This document shows, piece by piece, positions 16,900 to 25,741 of a stretch of DNA of 45,994 bases (within the stretch, counting starts at the first letter, position 1; each line of letters starts with the position of its first letter). The stretch is from Candidatus Hodarchaeota archaeon (GTDB lineage Archaea > Asgardarchaeota > Heimdallarchaeia > Hodarchaeales > Hodarchaeaceae). Position numbers and translations under genes: made by a program. The stretch is from positions 1 to 45,994 of the forward strand of contig JAEOSR010000069.1 in the NCBI GenBank assembly GCA_016840285.1, written 5' to 3'. Under the pieces are notes generated by a model, which was given only the letters and a program-made list of their open reading frames with translations, searched no databases and was not told the DNA's origin.

Positions 16900-19209
16900 C
16901 TGAAAATCAATTCAAAATTTTCTTATATGGCATTACTGGCCATATTTGCTCTGATAATCTTCAATACATCGTTAAATCCTGATTTAGCTGTAGCTGCTTT
17001 GGGTGACGATTACTTTGAAGGTTTTGAAGGATCAGTTTTCCCTGCATGGGGAGCAACTGGTTTTTGGCACATCGAGGATAATGATTCCTCTTCGTGGCCC
17101 CTTTATGACATCCCAAGCGATAGTCATTATGCTTGGTATGGTAATAGTACTTCTGGTAATTACGACACTGGTGTTGACTGGAATTCAGGAGATTTGACGT
17201 CAGATAGCATAGACCTTACAGGATTAATCGACCCAATAGAACTAGGTTTTTGGAGTTGGGCGGAAACTGAGAATCTTGAAGATATTGATAAAAAGGAAAT
17301 CTTCATCTCTCCAGATGGCGGCTCCTCATGGGATCAACTAGGCAAAATTCCAGATAGTGATTATGAGTGGCAGTACTGGGGATTCGACATTACCGAGTAT
17401 AGTAATAGTGATAATGTTAGAATACGATTCTCGTTTGATACTGGTGACGAGATCGGTAACACCTACCGTGGGTGGATGCTTGATAATATTACAATTGGTT
17501 CCCCTCTCCCTCGCTATGAGCTATTCATAATGCAGGATTTTCAAGCGGCTGTTGGTGACATACGACCAATAGATTTCCTTGCAAAATCATATTTCGAGTA
17601 CTCAACGGACGTTAGCATTAGTATCATAATGGAAACACCCAGTGGCCCTACTGAAACACTCTATGAAGAAACTTTTATTACTCTAGATGCGTATGAAACA
17701 TGGGATCATAACCTCCAGTATGAGTTTACAGAACCAGGTAGTTACAGAGTCATCTTTATCCTGATAGATGATACGGGAACAAAGTGGATCGTCGATTGTT
17801 GGTGGGAAATCGAAGGTGAACCAGCGGATGAATTCATTCTCAGGATAGAACAGGATTATTATGCAGGAATAACTGATAATCGGAAAATGGGCTTCTTCAT
17901 CAATTCTTATTTTGATATCTCAGTGAATGCTAACATCAGCATCATCATGGAAACGCCTAGTGAAAATATAACCCTGTTTTATGAACCATATAATATGATA
18001 GAAGCAGATGGTTATTGGGAAGAATGGTTTGACTATACGTTCACTGAAACAGGTGTGCATTTCGTCCACTTCATTGTAATTGATGAATACGGATACAAGT
18101 GGGTAGTTATCTGCCCGTGGGAAATTGAATCAGATTTCTTCGATCTCTGGATAGATCAAGACTATCATGCTGGAGTAACAGATTGGCGTATGATGAAATT
18201 TCATACAAAATCCTATTATAATCACGGAGTAGATGTTAATATTAGTATTGATATTCTTACTCCCAGTGGCCCAATAATAAACCAATACTCCGAAGATCTT
18301 GTTCATGTAAACGCGTTCGGATATTGGGATTACGCCCTTGAGTATCAATTTACTGAACCAGGGAGTTATACCATTATATTCAGCATAGTCGACGAATATG
18401 GTATGGGTTGGGCGCGAGAGTGCTCCTGGTATATCGAATCTGACTTCTTTGGAACCTGGATCGAACAAGATATGGATGCAATAGTAGGTGATACACGCTC
18501 TATGCGATTCCATACAAAGAATTATTTTGACCACGGGATGTCAGTAGACATCATAGCTGAAATCTACACACCCTGGGACACTACCGAACTCCTTATAGAG
18601 GATTCTGTCTGGATTGATGCCTATAAAAGCTGGAATGATTCTGTTGAGTATACATTCACTGAAACAGGGGAATATGGAGTATTCTTCCGTGTGATCGATG
18701 AAAACGATGATGAATGGGCTGTAGATTGTTACTGGAAAGTACATGAACCAGGGGAAAAAGAACGATTTGAGCTGAAAATTGACTGTGACCGAAGTGTTAA
18801 TGTAGGCGACGATGAAACAATGAAATTCATGGTTGCATCCTATTTCAACCATGGCATGGATGTTAAAATCAATGCAACCATCAAAACACCTGATGGAGTA
18901 GTGGAAACCCTCTTTACTGAAATGGTTTGGATTGACGCTTATGGAACATGGGCTGAATCAATTGATTACGAATTCAAAGAAGTCGGAGAATACAAAGTTA
19001 TTATGGTCTTAGTTGATGATATCGGAGCAGAATGGGTAGAGGATGAATCGATTGACTCAGAGGCAGAAACAACAGAGCCCACAGGCACTTCGAGTGAAGA
19101 ATCAAGCCCACCAACGATAGGTGTCACTCCAGGGTTTGAAAGCTTGCTAATCATCGGTACAATAGCAGCAATCGCAACATATTATAGAAAACGTCACATG
19201 AAATCCTGA
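16900..19209 (+). CDS. Surface protein: jelly-roll domain, five ~100-residue repeats, PGF-CTERM-like tail
   Basis: From the ATG at 16927 the product has 760 residues but no basic n-region before its hydrophobic core. A CTG at 16900, just after an in-frame TAA, would add MKINSKFSY and give a proper signal peptide, so I favour it. Residues ~25-190 form a jelly-roll, carbohydrate-binding-like domain (IFISPDGGSSWDQLG, GWMLDNITIGSP). Five tandem repeats of ~103 residues follow, each reading roughly GDxRxMxFxxxSYF, ISI-x-TPSGP, W-x-x-YxFTEPGSY and VDEYGxxWxxxCxW. Four repeats end with the W-x3-C-x-W pattern and the last lacks it. The tail is a Thr/Ser/Glu linker, then TPGFESLLIIGTIAAIATYY and RKR, resembling PGF-CTERM signals processed by archaeosortase A. 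No archaeosortase gene is in the window. Confidence 0.85.
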   Translation: MKINSKFSYMALLAIFALIIFNTSLNPDLAVAALGDDYFEGFEGSVFPAWGATGFWHIEDNDSSSWPLYDIPSDSHYAWYGNSTSGNYDTGVDWNSGDLTSDSIDLTGLIDPIELGFWSWAETENLEDIDKKEIFISPDGGSSWDQLGKIPDSDYEWQYWGFDITEYSNSDNVRIRFSFDTGDEIGNTYRGWMLDNITIGSPLPRYELFIMQDFQAAVGDIRPIDFLAKSYFEYSTDVSISIIMETPSGPTETLYEETFITLDAYETWDHNLQYEFTEPGSYRVIFILIDDTGTKWIVDCWWEIEGEPADEFILRIEQDYYAGITDNRKMGFFINSYFDISVNANISIIMETPSENITLFYEPYNMIEADGYWEEWFDYTFTETGVHFVHFIVIDEYGYKWVVICPWEIESDFFDLWIDQDYHAGVTDWRMMKFHTKSYYNHGVDVNISIDILTPSGPIINQYSEDLVHVNAFGYWDYALEYQFTEPGSYTIIFSIVDEYGMGWARECSWYIESDFFGTWIEQDMDAIVGDTRSMRFHTKNYFDHGMSVDIIAEIYTPWDTTELLIEDSVWIDAYKSWNDSVEYTFTETGEYGVFFRVIDENDDEWAVDCYWKVHEPGEKERFELKIDCDRSVNVGDDETMKFMVASYFNHGMDVKINATIKTPDGVVETLFTEMVWIDAYGTWAESIDYEFKEVGEYKVIMVLVDDIGAEWVEDESIDSEAETTEPTGTSSEESSPPTIGVTPGFESLLIIGTIAAIATYYRKRHMKS

Positions 19210-19212
19210 AAA

Positions 19213-19231
19213 AAGTTGGATCTTCCAACTT
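19213..19231 (+). terminator. Intrinsic-type terminator after the repeat surface protein
   Basis: AAGTTGGA (19213-19220), loop TCT, and TCCAACTT (19224-19231) form a perfect 8-bp stem, followed by T-runs at 19238-19244 and 19252-19259. It sits a few bases after the TGA, as expected for hairpin-plus-U termination. Confidence 0.65.
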
Positions 19232-19379
19232 CTCCTCTTTTTTTCAATTCCTTTTTTTTCTATTTTTATAGTAAGAAATCTTTCTTACGAAACTTGTTTC
19301 TTTTGTAAAATCCTCATGTAGAATTCGAATCTCGAATGATAAAAAGCAAAGTAATAAGCATTTTTTAAAAGGAAATTTA

Positions 19380-20396
19380 ATGAGTGAAAGTATTTATAAT
19401 CGTAAGAAGATGAAACAAATGGAATATCGTAATGTTGGGAAAACAGGACTGAAAATAAGCGAGATCTCTCTAGGCGCTTGGCTTACTTATGGTGGTTCAG
19501 TAGAAAAAGATCAAAGCAAGGCATGTATCGTAAAAGCTGTCGAATTAGGGATAAATTTTATTGATATTGCGGATGTTTACGCTCGGGGTAATGCAGAAAG
19601 GGTAGTCGGAGAGATATTAAAGGAAGAGAACTATAATAGACAAGATCTCGTTGTCAGTAGCAAAGTGTTCTGGCCAATGAGTGATGGAATCAATGATCGT
19701 GGATTAAGTCGAAAACACATCCGAGAATCAATTGAGAACTCATTGGATCGACTCCAAACTGACTATCTAGATATTTACTTCTGTCATCGCTATGATCGGA
19801 CAGTTCCCCTCGAAGAAACAGTTCGTGTAATGTCTGAACTTGTAGAACAAGGGTATGTCCATTATTGGGGAACATCAGTATGGCCCGCAGTACAACTAGA
19901 ACGAGTAGTTGGAATAGCTAGGACCTTGGGCCTTCACCCTCCTCTGGTAGAACAACCCCGCTATAACATGCTTGATAGATTCATTGAACGTGACATCATG
20001 GAAACATGTCAACGAAATGGTATGGGTATGGTCTGTTGGTCACCCCTTGCACAAGGAATTTTAACTGGAAAATATAATGAGGGAATACCAGAAGGAAGTC
20101 GGGGCGCGACAACTAGTTGGCTAAAGCGAGAATTAACCCCCGAGAATATCTCAAAAGTGAAACGACTCCACAAAATCGCTGAATCTCTCGAAATAACACT
20201 AGGAGAACTCGCACTTGCTTGGATACTCCGTCGGGAGGAAATCAGTTGTGCAATTACAGGTGCAACTAAACCAGAACATGTTGAATCAAACGTTAGAGCG
20301 TCAGCAATTGAACTAACGAATGATACTCTGCAACAGATTGAAGAAATATTAAATAATAAACCAAAAACCCATCCGTTATACAAATCTCCCTGGTAA
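19380..20396 (+). CDS. Aldo/keto reductase, potassium-channel beta-subunit (AKR6-like) type
   Basis: A cytosolic (beta/alpha)8 NADPH-dependent aldo/keto reductase of 338 residues. The four catalytic positions are present: D62 and Y67 in FIDIADVYARG, K95 in VVSSKVFWP, and H136 in LDIYFCHRYD. The loop WSPLAQGILTGKYNEGIPEG and the C-terminal ALAWILRREEISCAITGA followed by KPEHVESNV are typical of the KCNAB/YghZ branch. It should reduce aldehydes or ketones; the substrate is open. The longest frame begins at ATG 19380 behind a purine-rich stretch (AAAAGGAAATTT). The conserved part begins at MEYRNVGKTGLKIS (ATG at 19419), which could be the real start. It is a single-gene unit. Confidence 0.93.
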   Translation: MSESIYNRKKMKQMEYRNVGKTGLKISEISLGAWLTYGGSVEKDQSKACIVKAVELGINFIDIADVYARGNAERVVGEILKEENYNRQDLVVSSKVFWPMSDGINDRGLSRKHIRESIENSLDRLQTDYLDIYFCHRYDRTVPLEETVRVMSELVEQGYVHYWGTSVWPAVQLERVVGIARTLGLHPPLVEQPRYNMLDRFIERDIMETCQRNGMGMVCWSPLAQGILTGKYNEGIPEGSRGATTSWLKRELTPENISKVKRLHKIAESLEITLGELALAWILRREEISCAITGATKPEHVESNVRASAIELTNDTLQQIEEILNNKPKTHPLYKSPW

Positions 20397-20453
20397 GCTG
20401 TTATAAAAAAAGGAGAAAATGTGAGGAAGCTAGGAAATCGCTTGTTCTATGAT

Positions 20454-20603
20454 TTAGAAGGCAGAAGATAGTACTACTTCAGATAGTCCATGTTTTTTCT
20501 CTGTTTCGTATTCGAGAGGTAAATTTGAAGATAAAGGGCCATTGTAATTTAAGTACTCGATTGTCAGCGTTAGTTCTTCTTGAGTAATCAATTGGTGAGA
20601 CAT
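20454..20603 (-). CDS. Small 49-residue protein, paralogue of the 20698 ORF
   Basis: ATG at 20601-20603 (read on the minus strand), TAA at 20454. The product begins MSHQLITQEELTLTIEYLNY and ends EVVLSSAF. A Shine-Dalgarno-like GTGAGG lies 6 bases before the ATG. The tandem ORF at 20698-20847 has the same strand and the same length, and shares the core I-[ED]-Y-L-N-[YF]-x-G at the same position. That makes a random origin unlikely. No family is recognised; the N-terminal half should form one amphipathic helix followed by a short strand or loop. Confidence 0.5.
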   Translation of the reverse strand: MSHQLITQEELTLTIEYLNYNGPLSSNLPLEYETEKKHGLSEVVLSSAF

Positions 20604-20697
20604 CGATTTCCTCACAATTCATAGTGAAGAAACCAACTATTAAATAAAGAAGTGATACTCTTGTAATATCATCCTAAAAAGCACAGTTGGCTTGTGA

Positions 20698-20847
20698 TTA
20701 AAGAGTTTCTGGGGACGGAGAAAGATTTACTCTTTCTATATCATCAGATTCGTAATCGGAAGCTATTCTAACAAACAAATGACCTTGAAAATTCAAATAA
20801 TCAATAATAGAATTGAGTTGATCAGAAATAGAGGGATCCTGTGACAT
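20698..20847 (-). CDS. Small 49-residue protein, paralogue of the 20454 ORF
   Basis: ATG at 20845-20847 on the minus strand, TAA at 20698, 49 codons. The product begins MSQDPSISDQLNSIIDYLNF, with an acidic C-terminal half (ASDYESDDIERVNL). A TATA box lies at 20880-20887, so the transcript would be nearly leaderless. It probably heads a two-gene unit with the 20454 ORF 94 bases downstream. Function unknown. Confidence 0.5.
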   Translation of the reverse strand: MSQDPSISDQLNSIIDYLNFQGHLFVRIASDYESDDIERVNLSPSPETL

Positions 20848-20879
20848 AGTAACACAACAATAGTGCTACTTACAAAGTC

Positions 20880-20887
20880 TATATAAA
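20880..20887 (-). promoter_or_regulatory. TATA box for the two small ORFs
   Basis: TTTATATA on the minus strand, centred 37 bases before the ATG at 20847. Transcription would start about 10 bases before the start codon. Confidence 0.45.
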
Positions 20888-21020
20888 CTCACAAACTTAA
20901 TCCTCTCTAAGTTAAACCATCAAAAAAACTGACAATGTATAATTTTAAGGATAAGTTTAAAGATATTAATTATTGGGAGGAGAATGCTTAATATCTAGGT
21001 TTTTTACGAGGCAATTTTCC

Positions 21021-21668
21021 GTGAATGAACTTTCTCGTGGTGTTCTGATAGTTTTTGAGGGCATTGATGGATCAGGTAAGACCACCCAAATATTTAAGGT
21101 TGCTCAGTTGTTAAAAAATCTTAATTACCAGGTAACTGTGACCCACGAACCTAATCATAACTCGAAATGGGGCCAATTGATCCAAAATAAGGTAAAAAAG
21201 CATCGTGATGAAGTCACACCCGAAACAGAATTAGGGTGGTATCTTAAAGATCGGAAATGGGATTTAGAGAATAATATCCTTCCAGCACTGAAAAAGAATC
21301 ATGTTGTCTTGGTAGATCGGTATTATTTATCGAGTGCCGCGTACCAAGGCGCTCTCAAGACCTTTACCCCTGAATATGTTCTCCAACGCAATTCTTTTGC
21401 CCAACAACCTGATCTCTGGATAATTTTAGATGTATCCGTTAAGTTGGGGCAGGCTCGATTACGGACACGGGACAAACAAGACACAAAAGACCAGTTAGAA
21501 AAAGCAGAATATCAGGAAGAAGTCAGACAAAATTACCACCAATTAGCTACGATGGATATAGGGGGAAGAATAGAATGGGTGGACGCAAGTGGGGAAGAAA
21601 AAGAGCTAACACAAACTCTGACAACGATCATTTTAAAGTTTCTAAGAGATTTTCAAACAACAAACTGA
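21021..21668 (+). CDS. tmk: Thymidylate kinase
   Basis: dTMP kinase, which phosphorylates dTMP to dTDP for DNA synthesis in the cytosol. The P-loop FEGIDGSGKTT comes right after the first strand GVLIVFEG. The DRY-type motif is VLVDRYYLSSAAYQG, the dTMP-binding region includes THEPNHNSKWGQL, and the LID region is RLRTRDKQDTKDQLEKAEYQ. I chose GTG 21021 (MNELSRGVLIVFEG, 215 residues), which matches the usual family start. A TTG at 20973 would add 16 residues of poor quality. A strong GGGAGG at 20975-20980 instead precedes a four-codon ATG frame (MLNI-stop, 20984-20998), which could be a leader peptide or coincidence. The gene converges with the 21680 gene, 11 bases away. Confidence 0.93.
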   Translation: MNELSRGVLIVFEGIDGSGKTTQIFKVAQLLKNLNYQVTVTHEPNHNSKWGQLIQNKVKKHRDEVTPETELGWYLKDRKWDLENNILPALKKNHVVLVDRYYLSSAAYQGALKTFTPEYVLQRNSFAQQPDLWIILDVSVKLGQARLRTRDKQDTKDQLEKAEYQEEVRQNYHQLATMDIGGRIEWVDASGEEKELTQTLTTIILKFLRDFQTTN

Positions 21669-21679
21669 TTTTTTATCAA

Positions 21680-22144
21680 TTATTTACGAACTAGCTCTTT
21701 AGATGTGCTTAGGTAGTGCTGTAAATACGTGAGGGTTGTTTGTCGAAAAGTCTCAACTTCTTTCTTTCCCTCTGCGGTTTCGTACATGACACTGGCTTGC
21801 TGTTGGATCTTAATATCACGAATCAGGGAATTGATGTCACTTATTAACTTCTCATCAGTGACATTCATGTTCCGGATACGGACTAACAAAGCGAGAGCGT
21901 CAGTAAATTGAAGGTCATAAACAAGAATGAGGGCACGAATGAACAAACTCTGGATAATTACTCGGTTTGCATTAGGCCCGCTGTGCTCGATTCGTTTTAA
22001 GAATTGCATAGAAGTATGAATTTGACCCTCCTCAAGGTATGATTTTGCAAGCATAAAATTTCGGAAATCTGAAAGTTCCATCTGCTGCTGCAGAGCATTC
22101 TCTATTCGTTGGAGAGAAATCCGAATTTCAGAATCAAGTACCAT
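21680..22144 (-). CDS. Unidentified 154-residue all-helical (TPR-like) protein
   Basis: Not recognised by name. The sequence reads as consecutive helix pairs: FRNFMLAKSYLEEGQIHTSM, QSLFIRALILVYDLQFTDAL, then a coiled-coil-like ISDINSLIRDIKIQQQASVM. This spacing is what tetratricopeptide-type repeats look like, so a protein-interaction scaffold is plausible. No signal peptide or membrane segment is present. ATG 22144 is the only reasonable start. The parvulin gene lies 141 bases upstream on the same strand, so the two might share a transcript, but the gap is long enough for a separate promoter. Confidence 0.75.
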   Translation of the reverse strand: MVLDSEIRISLQRIENALQQQMELSDFRNFMLAKSYLEEGQIHTSMQFLKRIEHSGPNANRVIIQSLFIRALILVYDLQFTDALALLVRIRNMNVTDEKLISDINSLIRDIKIQQQASVMYETAEGKKEVETFRQTTLTYLQHYLSTSKELVRK

Positions 22145-22285
22145 TCCTCTTCACTAAGTCCGATTTAGTATGGAAATCTGCATAGATAAAAACATTTGTA
22201 TCCCGAAAAAAGAAGTCCAAAAAAATAGGGGCAATTCTGCATGTAAAATACATACTAAACAAAGAAGACTAGACGAAAGTTAATT

Positions 22286-22564
22286 CTACCTAACTCTCTT
22301 GATAATGTGATACCCAAATTTTGTTTTTACAGGAATTTGGGTAATCTGGTTCTTTTGAAGAGCAAAGGCTACCTTTTCAAATTCTTTGACCATTTGTCCA
22401 CGGCCAAATTCACCTAATGATCCTCCTTTCTTCCGACTTGGACAAGTGGAGAATTTCTTAGCAAGATCTTCGAATTTGGATCCAGAATTTAGCTGTTCGA
22501 TAATATCTTCGGCAAGCGTTTTTTTATCCACCAAGATGTGTTTCGCAGTAATTTTGTTTACCAT
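22286..22564 (-). CDS. Parvulin-type peptidyl-prolyl isomerase (single domain)
   Basis: A 92-residue stand-alone parvulin, the same size as E. coli PpiC. It contains the family strands and loops ITAKHILVDKKTLAED, FEDLAKKFSTCPSRKKGGSL, LGEFGRGQMVKEFEKVAFAL and the closing VKTKFGYHIIKRV. The conserved active-site residues are visible: histidines in KHILV and FGYHII, and the cysteine in FSTCPS. It catalyses cis-trans isomerisation of prolyl bonds and should be cytosolic because no signal peptide is present. ATG 22564 fits the family start. The GT-C gene ends 66 bases downstream on the same strand. Confidence 0.93.
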   Translation of the reverse strand: MVNKITAKHILVDKKTLAEDIIEQLNSGSKFEDLAKKFSTCPSRKKGGSLGEFGRGQMVKEFEKVAFALQKNQITQIPVKTKFGYHIIKRVR

Positions 22565-22630
22565 ATGGGTTCTTCACCTTCTAAAAATTCAAAACGATTG
22601 ACTTTTTTCAAGATTTCGGACAAGGATTAA

Positions 22631-25600
22631 TTATCCATATAATTTGGAAAAGTCATATCCTTGCTCAGTGATCCATGTACGATTCACAAACAGGTGCATT
22701 TTGTACCAAGGAGTTAAATCCACAATGTCGTCAACACACACAAGATGATCATGGGTAGTAAACCATCTGTATGCAGCTGAGAAGTTAATAGCATAAGGGG
22801 GATGATCGTGATGTTCTGAATTATTGATAATCACCCAGAATTTTATATTATTATGGGATTCGTAATACTGATCCATATAAGTGGAGGAATTTCTTGAAAA
22901 GGGAATATCATTCGCACGATTATTGTGATTTCTATCTTCTACTTCGTATCCGAGATAATAGCGCATAGCAAATTGAGACCCTGCATCAGGAACAACCCAA
23001 GTACTGAAGTTGTAATCCCCTCCATGATTTTTGATATAAATTGCTGACTCTTGAAACCGAAGATCAAATATTTGGTTAACGTGAGCGAGCCTAGAGGTGT
23101 TAATAAGCATGGCTGATAAAGTTAATGCGAGAAGGATGAACACTTGCGGCTTGACTTTTGGTCGTAACCAATATAATCCTATAATCAGTAAAACCAGCCC
23201 TAAAAGTGTAGCTACAGGTGCTCCATGTTCTACTACATCAAGAATCCAGGTGAAATCCATGGAAAGGATGGTTCCAATCAAATCATGGAATAGGATTTCA
23301 TACAACGTTTCAAAGCCATTTCCCTTAATCCAAGAATCAAGGAAGAATTTGTAGGCAAAACCTACTGAAATCACACCGGGAAAGGTTTTGAGAAATTTAA
23401 AAGCTAATATGGTGAACGGAACTAAATAAATGATTGCAACAAACAAATGAAAAGTGTTTAACTGACCAGAAATGAAGGGAGAGATAATATAGGTATACCC
23501 GATCTCAATGTAGAAAACAGATCCTGCTAATAATCGTTCCACATTATCAACAACAGTAATTCGCCATTGCTCATTGGAATAGATATATTCAATTCCTTTT
23601 GCAGCGATAGCTAAATATGGGACTGCCAATGGAATATAATAATAATTAAGCTGAAACTGAGCAGGAAAGAACATAAATGGGACGGTAATTAACCAAGCAA
23701 GAAGTGCAGACCCAAGAGCAGGATTCCGTTTACTTGAAAAGAAGAAGGCGACAAGACCCACGACAAAAAAAGGAAGCATAACAATTAATGCATAATCGTT
23801 GATGGCACTACCAAGGCTACGGGGCAAATCACCTGATTTAGTCGCATGGGAATATCTCCAACCAATGTAATATGTGAAGAACAGGAAAGTATAAGTTACA
23901 GGATCAGGTTTTTCTGGATCACTAGACAACTCACCCGGTGTACGGACAATCCAAGGAAAAGTTCCATTTGCAATATTGATATCAAGATATTGAACCCACC
24001 AAACAAAGTAATAGAAGCTAATGATGATAAGAATTATCGCGAAGCTTAGAAAGAAAAGGTGACTCGAGAAGGTAACTATTTCATCTCTTGAACGCATGTG
24101 CGTATTAAATTGAAGGCGTTTCGCGATAAAATTCTTTGCTACAGGATAAATGATTATCAAAGGAAGGAGGAGAACAACTCCCATCCAACCAAATTCTGTA
24201 ATCAAAAGAGCATTACGATCAAAGATATTACCCATAAGAAGAATAGCTACAAACCAATATCCAACCCAGGCGCCGAGAAGAGCGAGGGGAATCAAATCGA
24301 TTCCATGATAAACTACTTTCAAGAAATTGGATTTGCGATTAAAGAGATCTAGAAGAATTCCTGAAATGAAAAACACCACAGCAAAGGTCAAAATGAGCCC
24401 AAAGATCGCAGCAATAACTTCAAGTGATAGTAACGCCAAAGTTTCATTTGAGAGAATATCAGATGAAAAAAAGCCAGAGAAGAATCCGAAGGATAGGAAG
24501 TCTTCTTTCCCTAACGCTTGGGCAAGAACTCTAAAGGGTTCCTCAAATTGACTGTAAAAGATTTTTACAATTAAACTCCCAGTAAATCCAGCAATATACC
24601 CGCCAACTACAGCAGTAATTACTCCATCGAATTGTAATTGACTTTCCTGTTCGTTGGAAGATCTTAAGAAGACAATATAACATCCGATGGAAGCAACAAC
24701 AGCTAAAATAATGCTAGAGACGAATAATTGATCAGTAAAGAATGCACCAAAGAAAGAACTGATACCAGCTACTGCAGCAACAAGCCAAGGAAAAGGGATT
24801 CCTTGTTCCATATTTTCAAACGTAATTAATTGGTATGACTTCATATTCTTTCGAGAAAAAGCAAATTGTCCAACAATGTCTTGCCAGATGGAACGGAGGT
24901 CATCAAGATTAATATGCCGTTCTACATATCGAAAAAACAGGTACACAGCAATGGCTGGATAAGTGAGAACACCTTGCCAGGCCTTTGTCAAAATATTGAA
25001 GATATTAAGCAAGAAAGTGAGAAATAGAAGAAAATATCCCTTTTTGAGATTATTCTCAACAAAAATGGCATCTATAGCCCTAATCCCTGCAAGCATCACT
25101 AATGCAGCCATAAAGGTAACAAAAGAGTCAATGTATGCTGTTCGTGAATAAAAGGTCAAAAAGTGAGCTAACGCAACAAGGAGACCCGCGATAACCGCAG
25201 CACTTTTGTTTTCTAATTGATGACTATAAAGAAAATACACAATCAACGCCAACCCTGCTCCACCAAGGATCACAATTCCCTTGGCTGCAAAGGTTGTCCG
25301 TCCAAAGATACTCATTAAAAAAGCACCAGCCCAAAAAGCAAAAGGTGGTTTGTCAAAAAACTTAATATCCCCACCTTCTGCGGGATAATACAAAGGAAGA
25401 AAAGGACTAGAGGGGGAAGGACCAAATGCCATCCGACTAGCAATAGCTGTGAACCACCCCTCATCCCACATATCAATGCTATGAATGAAAGCAACCTTAA
25501 CCCAAAAAGCGAGTAAGCCAATAATGAAAATAAAACGGAACTGGATAATAATTGCCCAAATTTTTTCCAAATAGGGCAGAATTCGAAGAAACAACGAAGA

Positions 25601-25639
25601 AGGATCTGGTGTATCTGGTTCCTTATCTAATAACGTCAT
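22631..25639 (-). CDS. Large GT-C (ArnT/PMT-like) glycosyltransferase, 1002 aa
   Basis: A polytopic membrane enzyme with well over fifteen hydrophobic segments. After the first membrane helix comes the GT-C acidic signature IDMWDEGWFTAIASRMAFG, then FFDKPPFAFWAGAFLMSIFG, typical of PF13231/ArnT-like dolichyl- or polyprenyl-phosphate-sugar transferases. The catalytic acid is probably within WDEG. A central insertion with additional helices (residues ~270-480) and a C-terminal soluble domain (~870-1002) make it longer than bacterial ArnT (~550) and closer to oligosaccharyltransferase-sized proteins. It lacks a recognisable WWDYG motif, so I do not call it AglB. It probably glycosylates lipids or surface proteins, of which this window has many. 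It begins at ATG 25639, after a gap of 102 bases from the divergent GIY-YIG gene. Confidence 0.85.
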   Translation of the reverse strand: MTLLDKEPDTPDPSSLFLRILPYLEKIWAIIIQFRFIFIIGLLAFWVKVAFIHSIDMWDEGWFTAIASRMAFGPSPSSPFLPLYYPAEGGDIKFFDKPPFAFWAGAFLMSIFGRTTFAAKGIVILGGAGLALIVYFLYSHQLENKSAAVIAGLLVALAHFLTFYSRTAYIDSFVTFMAALVMLAGIRAIDAIFVENNLKKGYFLLFLTFLLNIFNILTKAWQGVLTYPAIAVYLFFRYVERHINLDDLRSIWQDIVGQFAFSRKNMKSYQLITFENMEQGIPFPWLVAAVAGISSFFGAFFTDQLFVSSIILAVVASIGCYIVFLRSSNEQESQLQFDGVITAVVGGYIAGFTGSLIVKIFYSQFEEPFRVLAQALGKEDFLSFGFFSGFFSSDILSNETLALLSLEVIAAIFGLILTFAVVFFISGILLDLFNRKSNFLKVVYHGIDLIPLALLGAWVGYWFVAILLMGNIFDRNALLITEFGWMGVVLLLPLIIIYPVAKNFIAKRLQFNTHMRSRDEIVTFSSHLFFLSFAIILIIISFYYFVWWVQYLDINIANGTFPWIVRTPGELSSDPEKPDPVTYTFLFFTYYIGWRYSHATKSGDLPRSLGSAINDYALIVMLPFFVVGLVAFFFSSKRNPALGSALLAWLITVPFMFFPAQFQLNYYYIPLAVPYLAIAAKGIEYIYSNEQWRITVVDNVERLLAGSVFYIEIGYTYIISPFISGQLNTFHLFVAIIYLVPFTILAFKFLKTFPGVISVGFAYKFFLDSWIKGNGFETLYEILFHDLIGTILSMDFTWILDVVEHGAPVATLLGLVLLIIGLYWLRPKVKPQVFILLALTLSAMLINTSRLAHVNQIFDLRFQESAIYIKNHGGDYNFSTWVVPDAGSQFAMRYYLGYEVEDRNHNNRANDIPFSRNSSTYMDQYYESHNNIKFWVIINNSEHHDHPPYAINFSAAYRWFTTHDHLVCVDDIVDLTPWYKMHLFVNRTWITEQGYDFSKLYG

Positions 25640-25741
25640 ATCTATCTACTCCTCCAAGAAGCATGAGCTATTTAAGATTCTTACTAGTATTGAGGAGGGA
25701 TTTTTATTCATGAGTATTTTTCCAATATTTACTACAAGATC

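Noticed and set aside
22631..25639. Oligosaccharyltransferase AglB/Stt3 as identity of the 1002-residue GT-C protein
   Set aside because: The size fits, but I find no WWDYG-type motif; the N-terminal DKPPFAFW pattern fits ArnT/PMT-like enzymes better.
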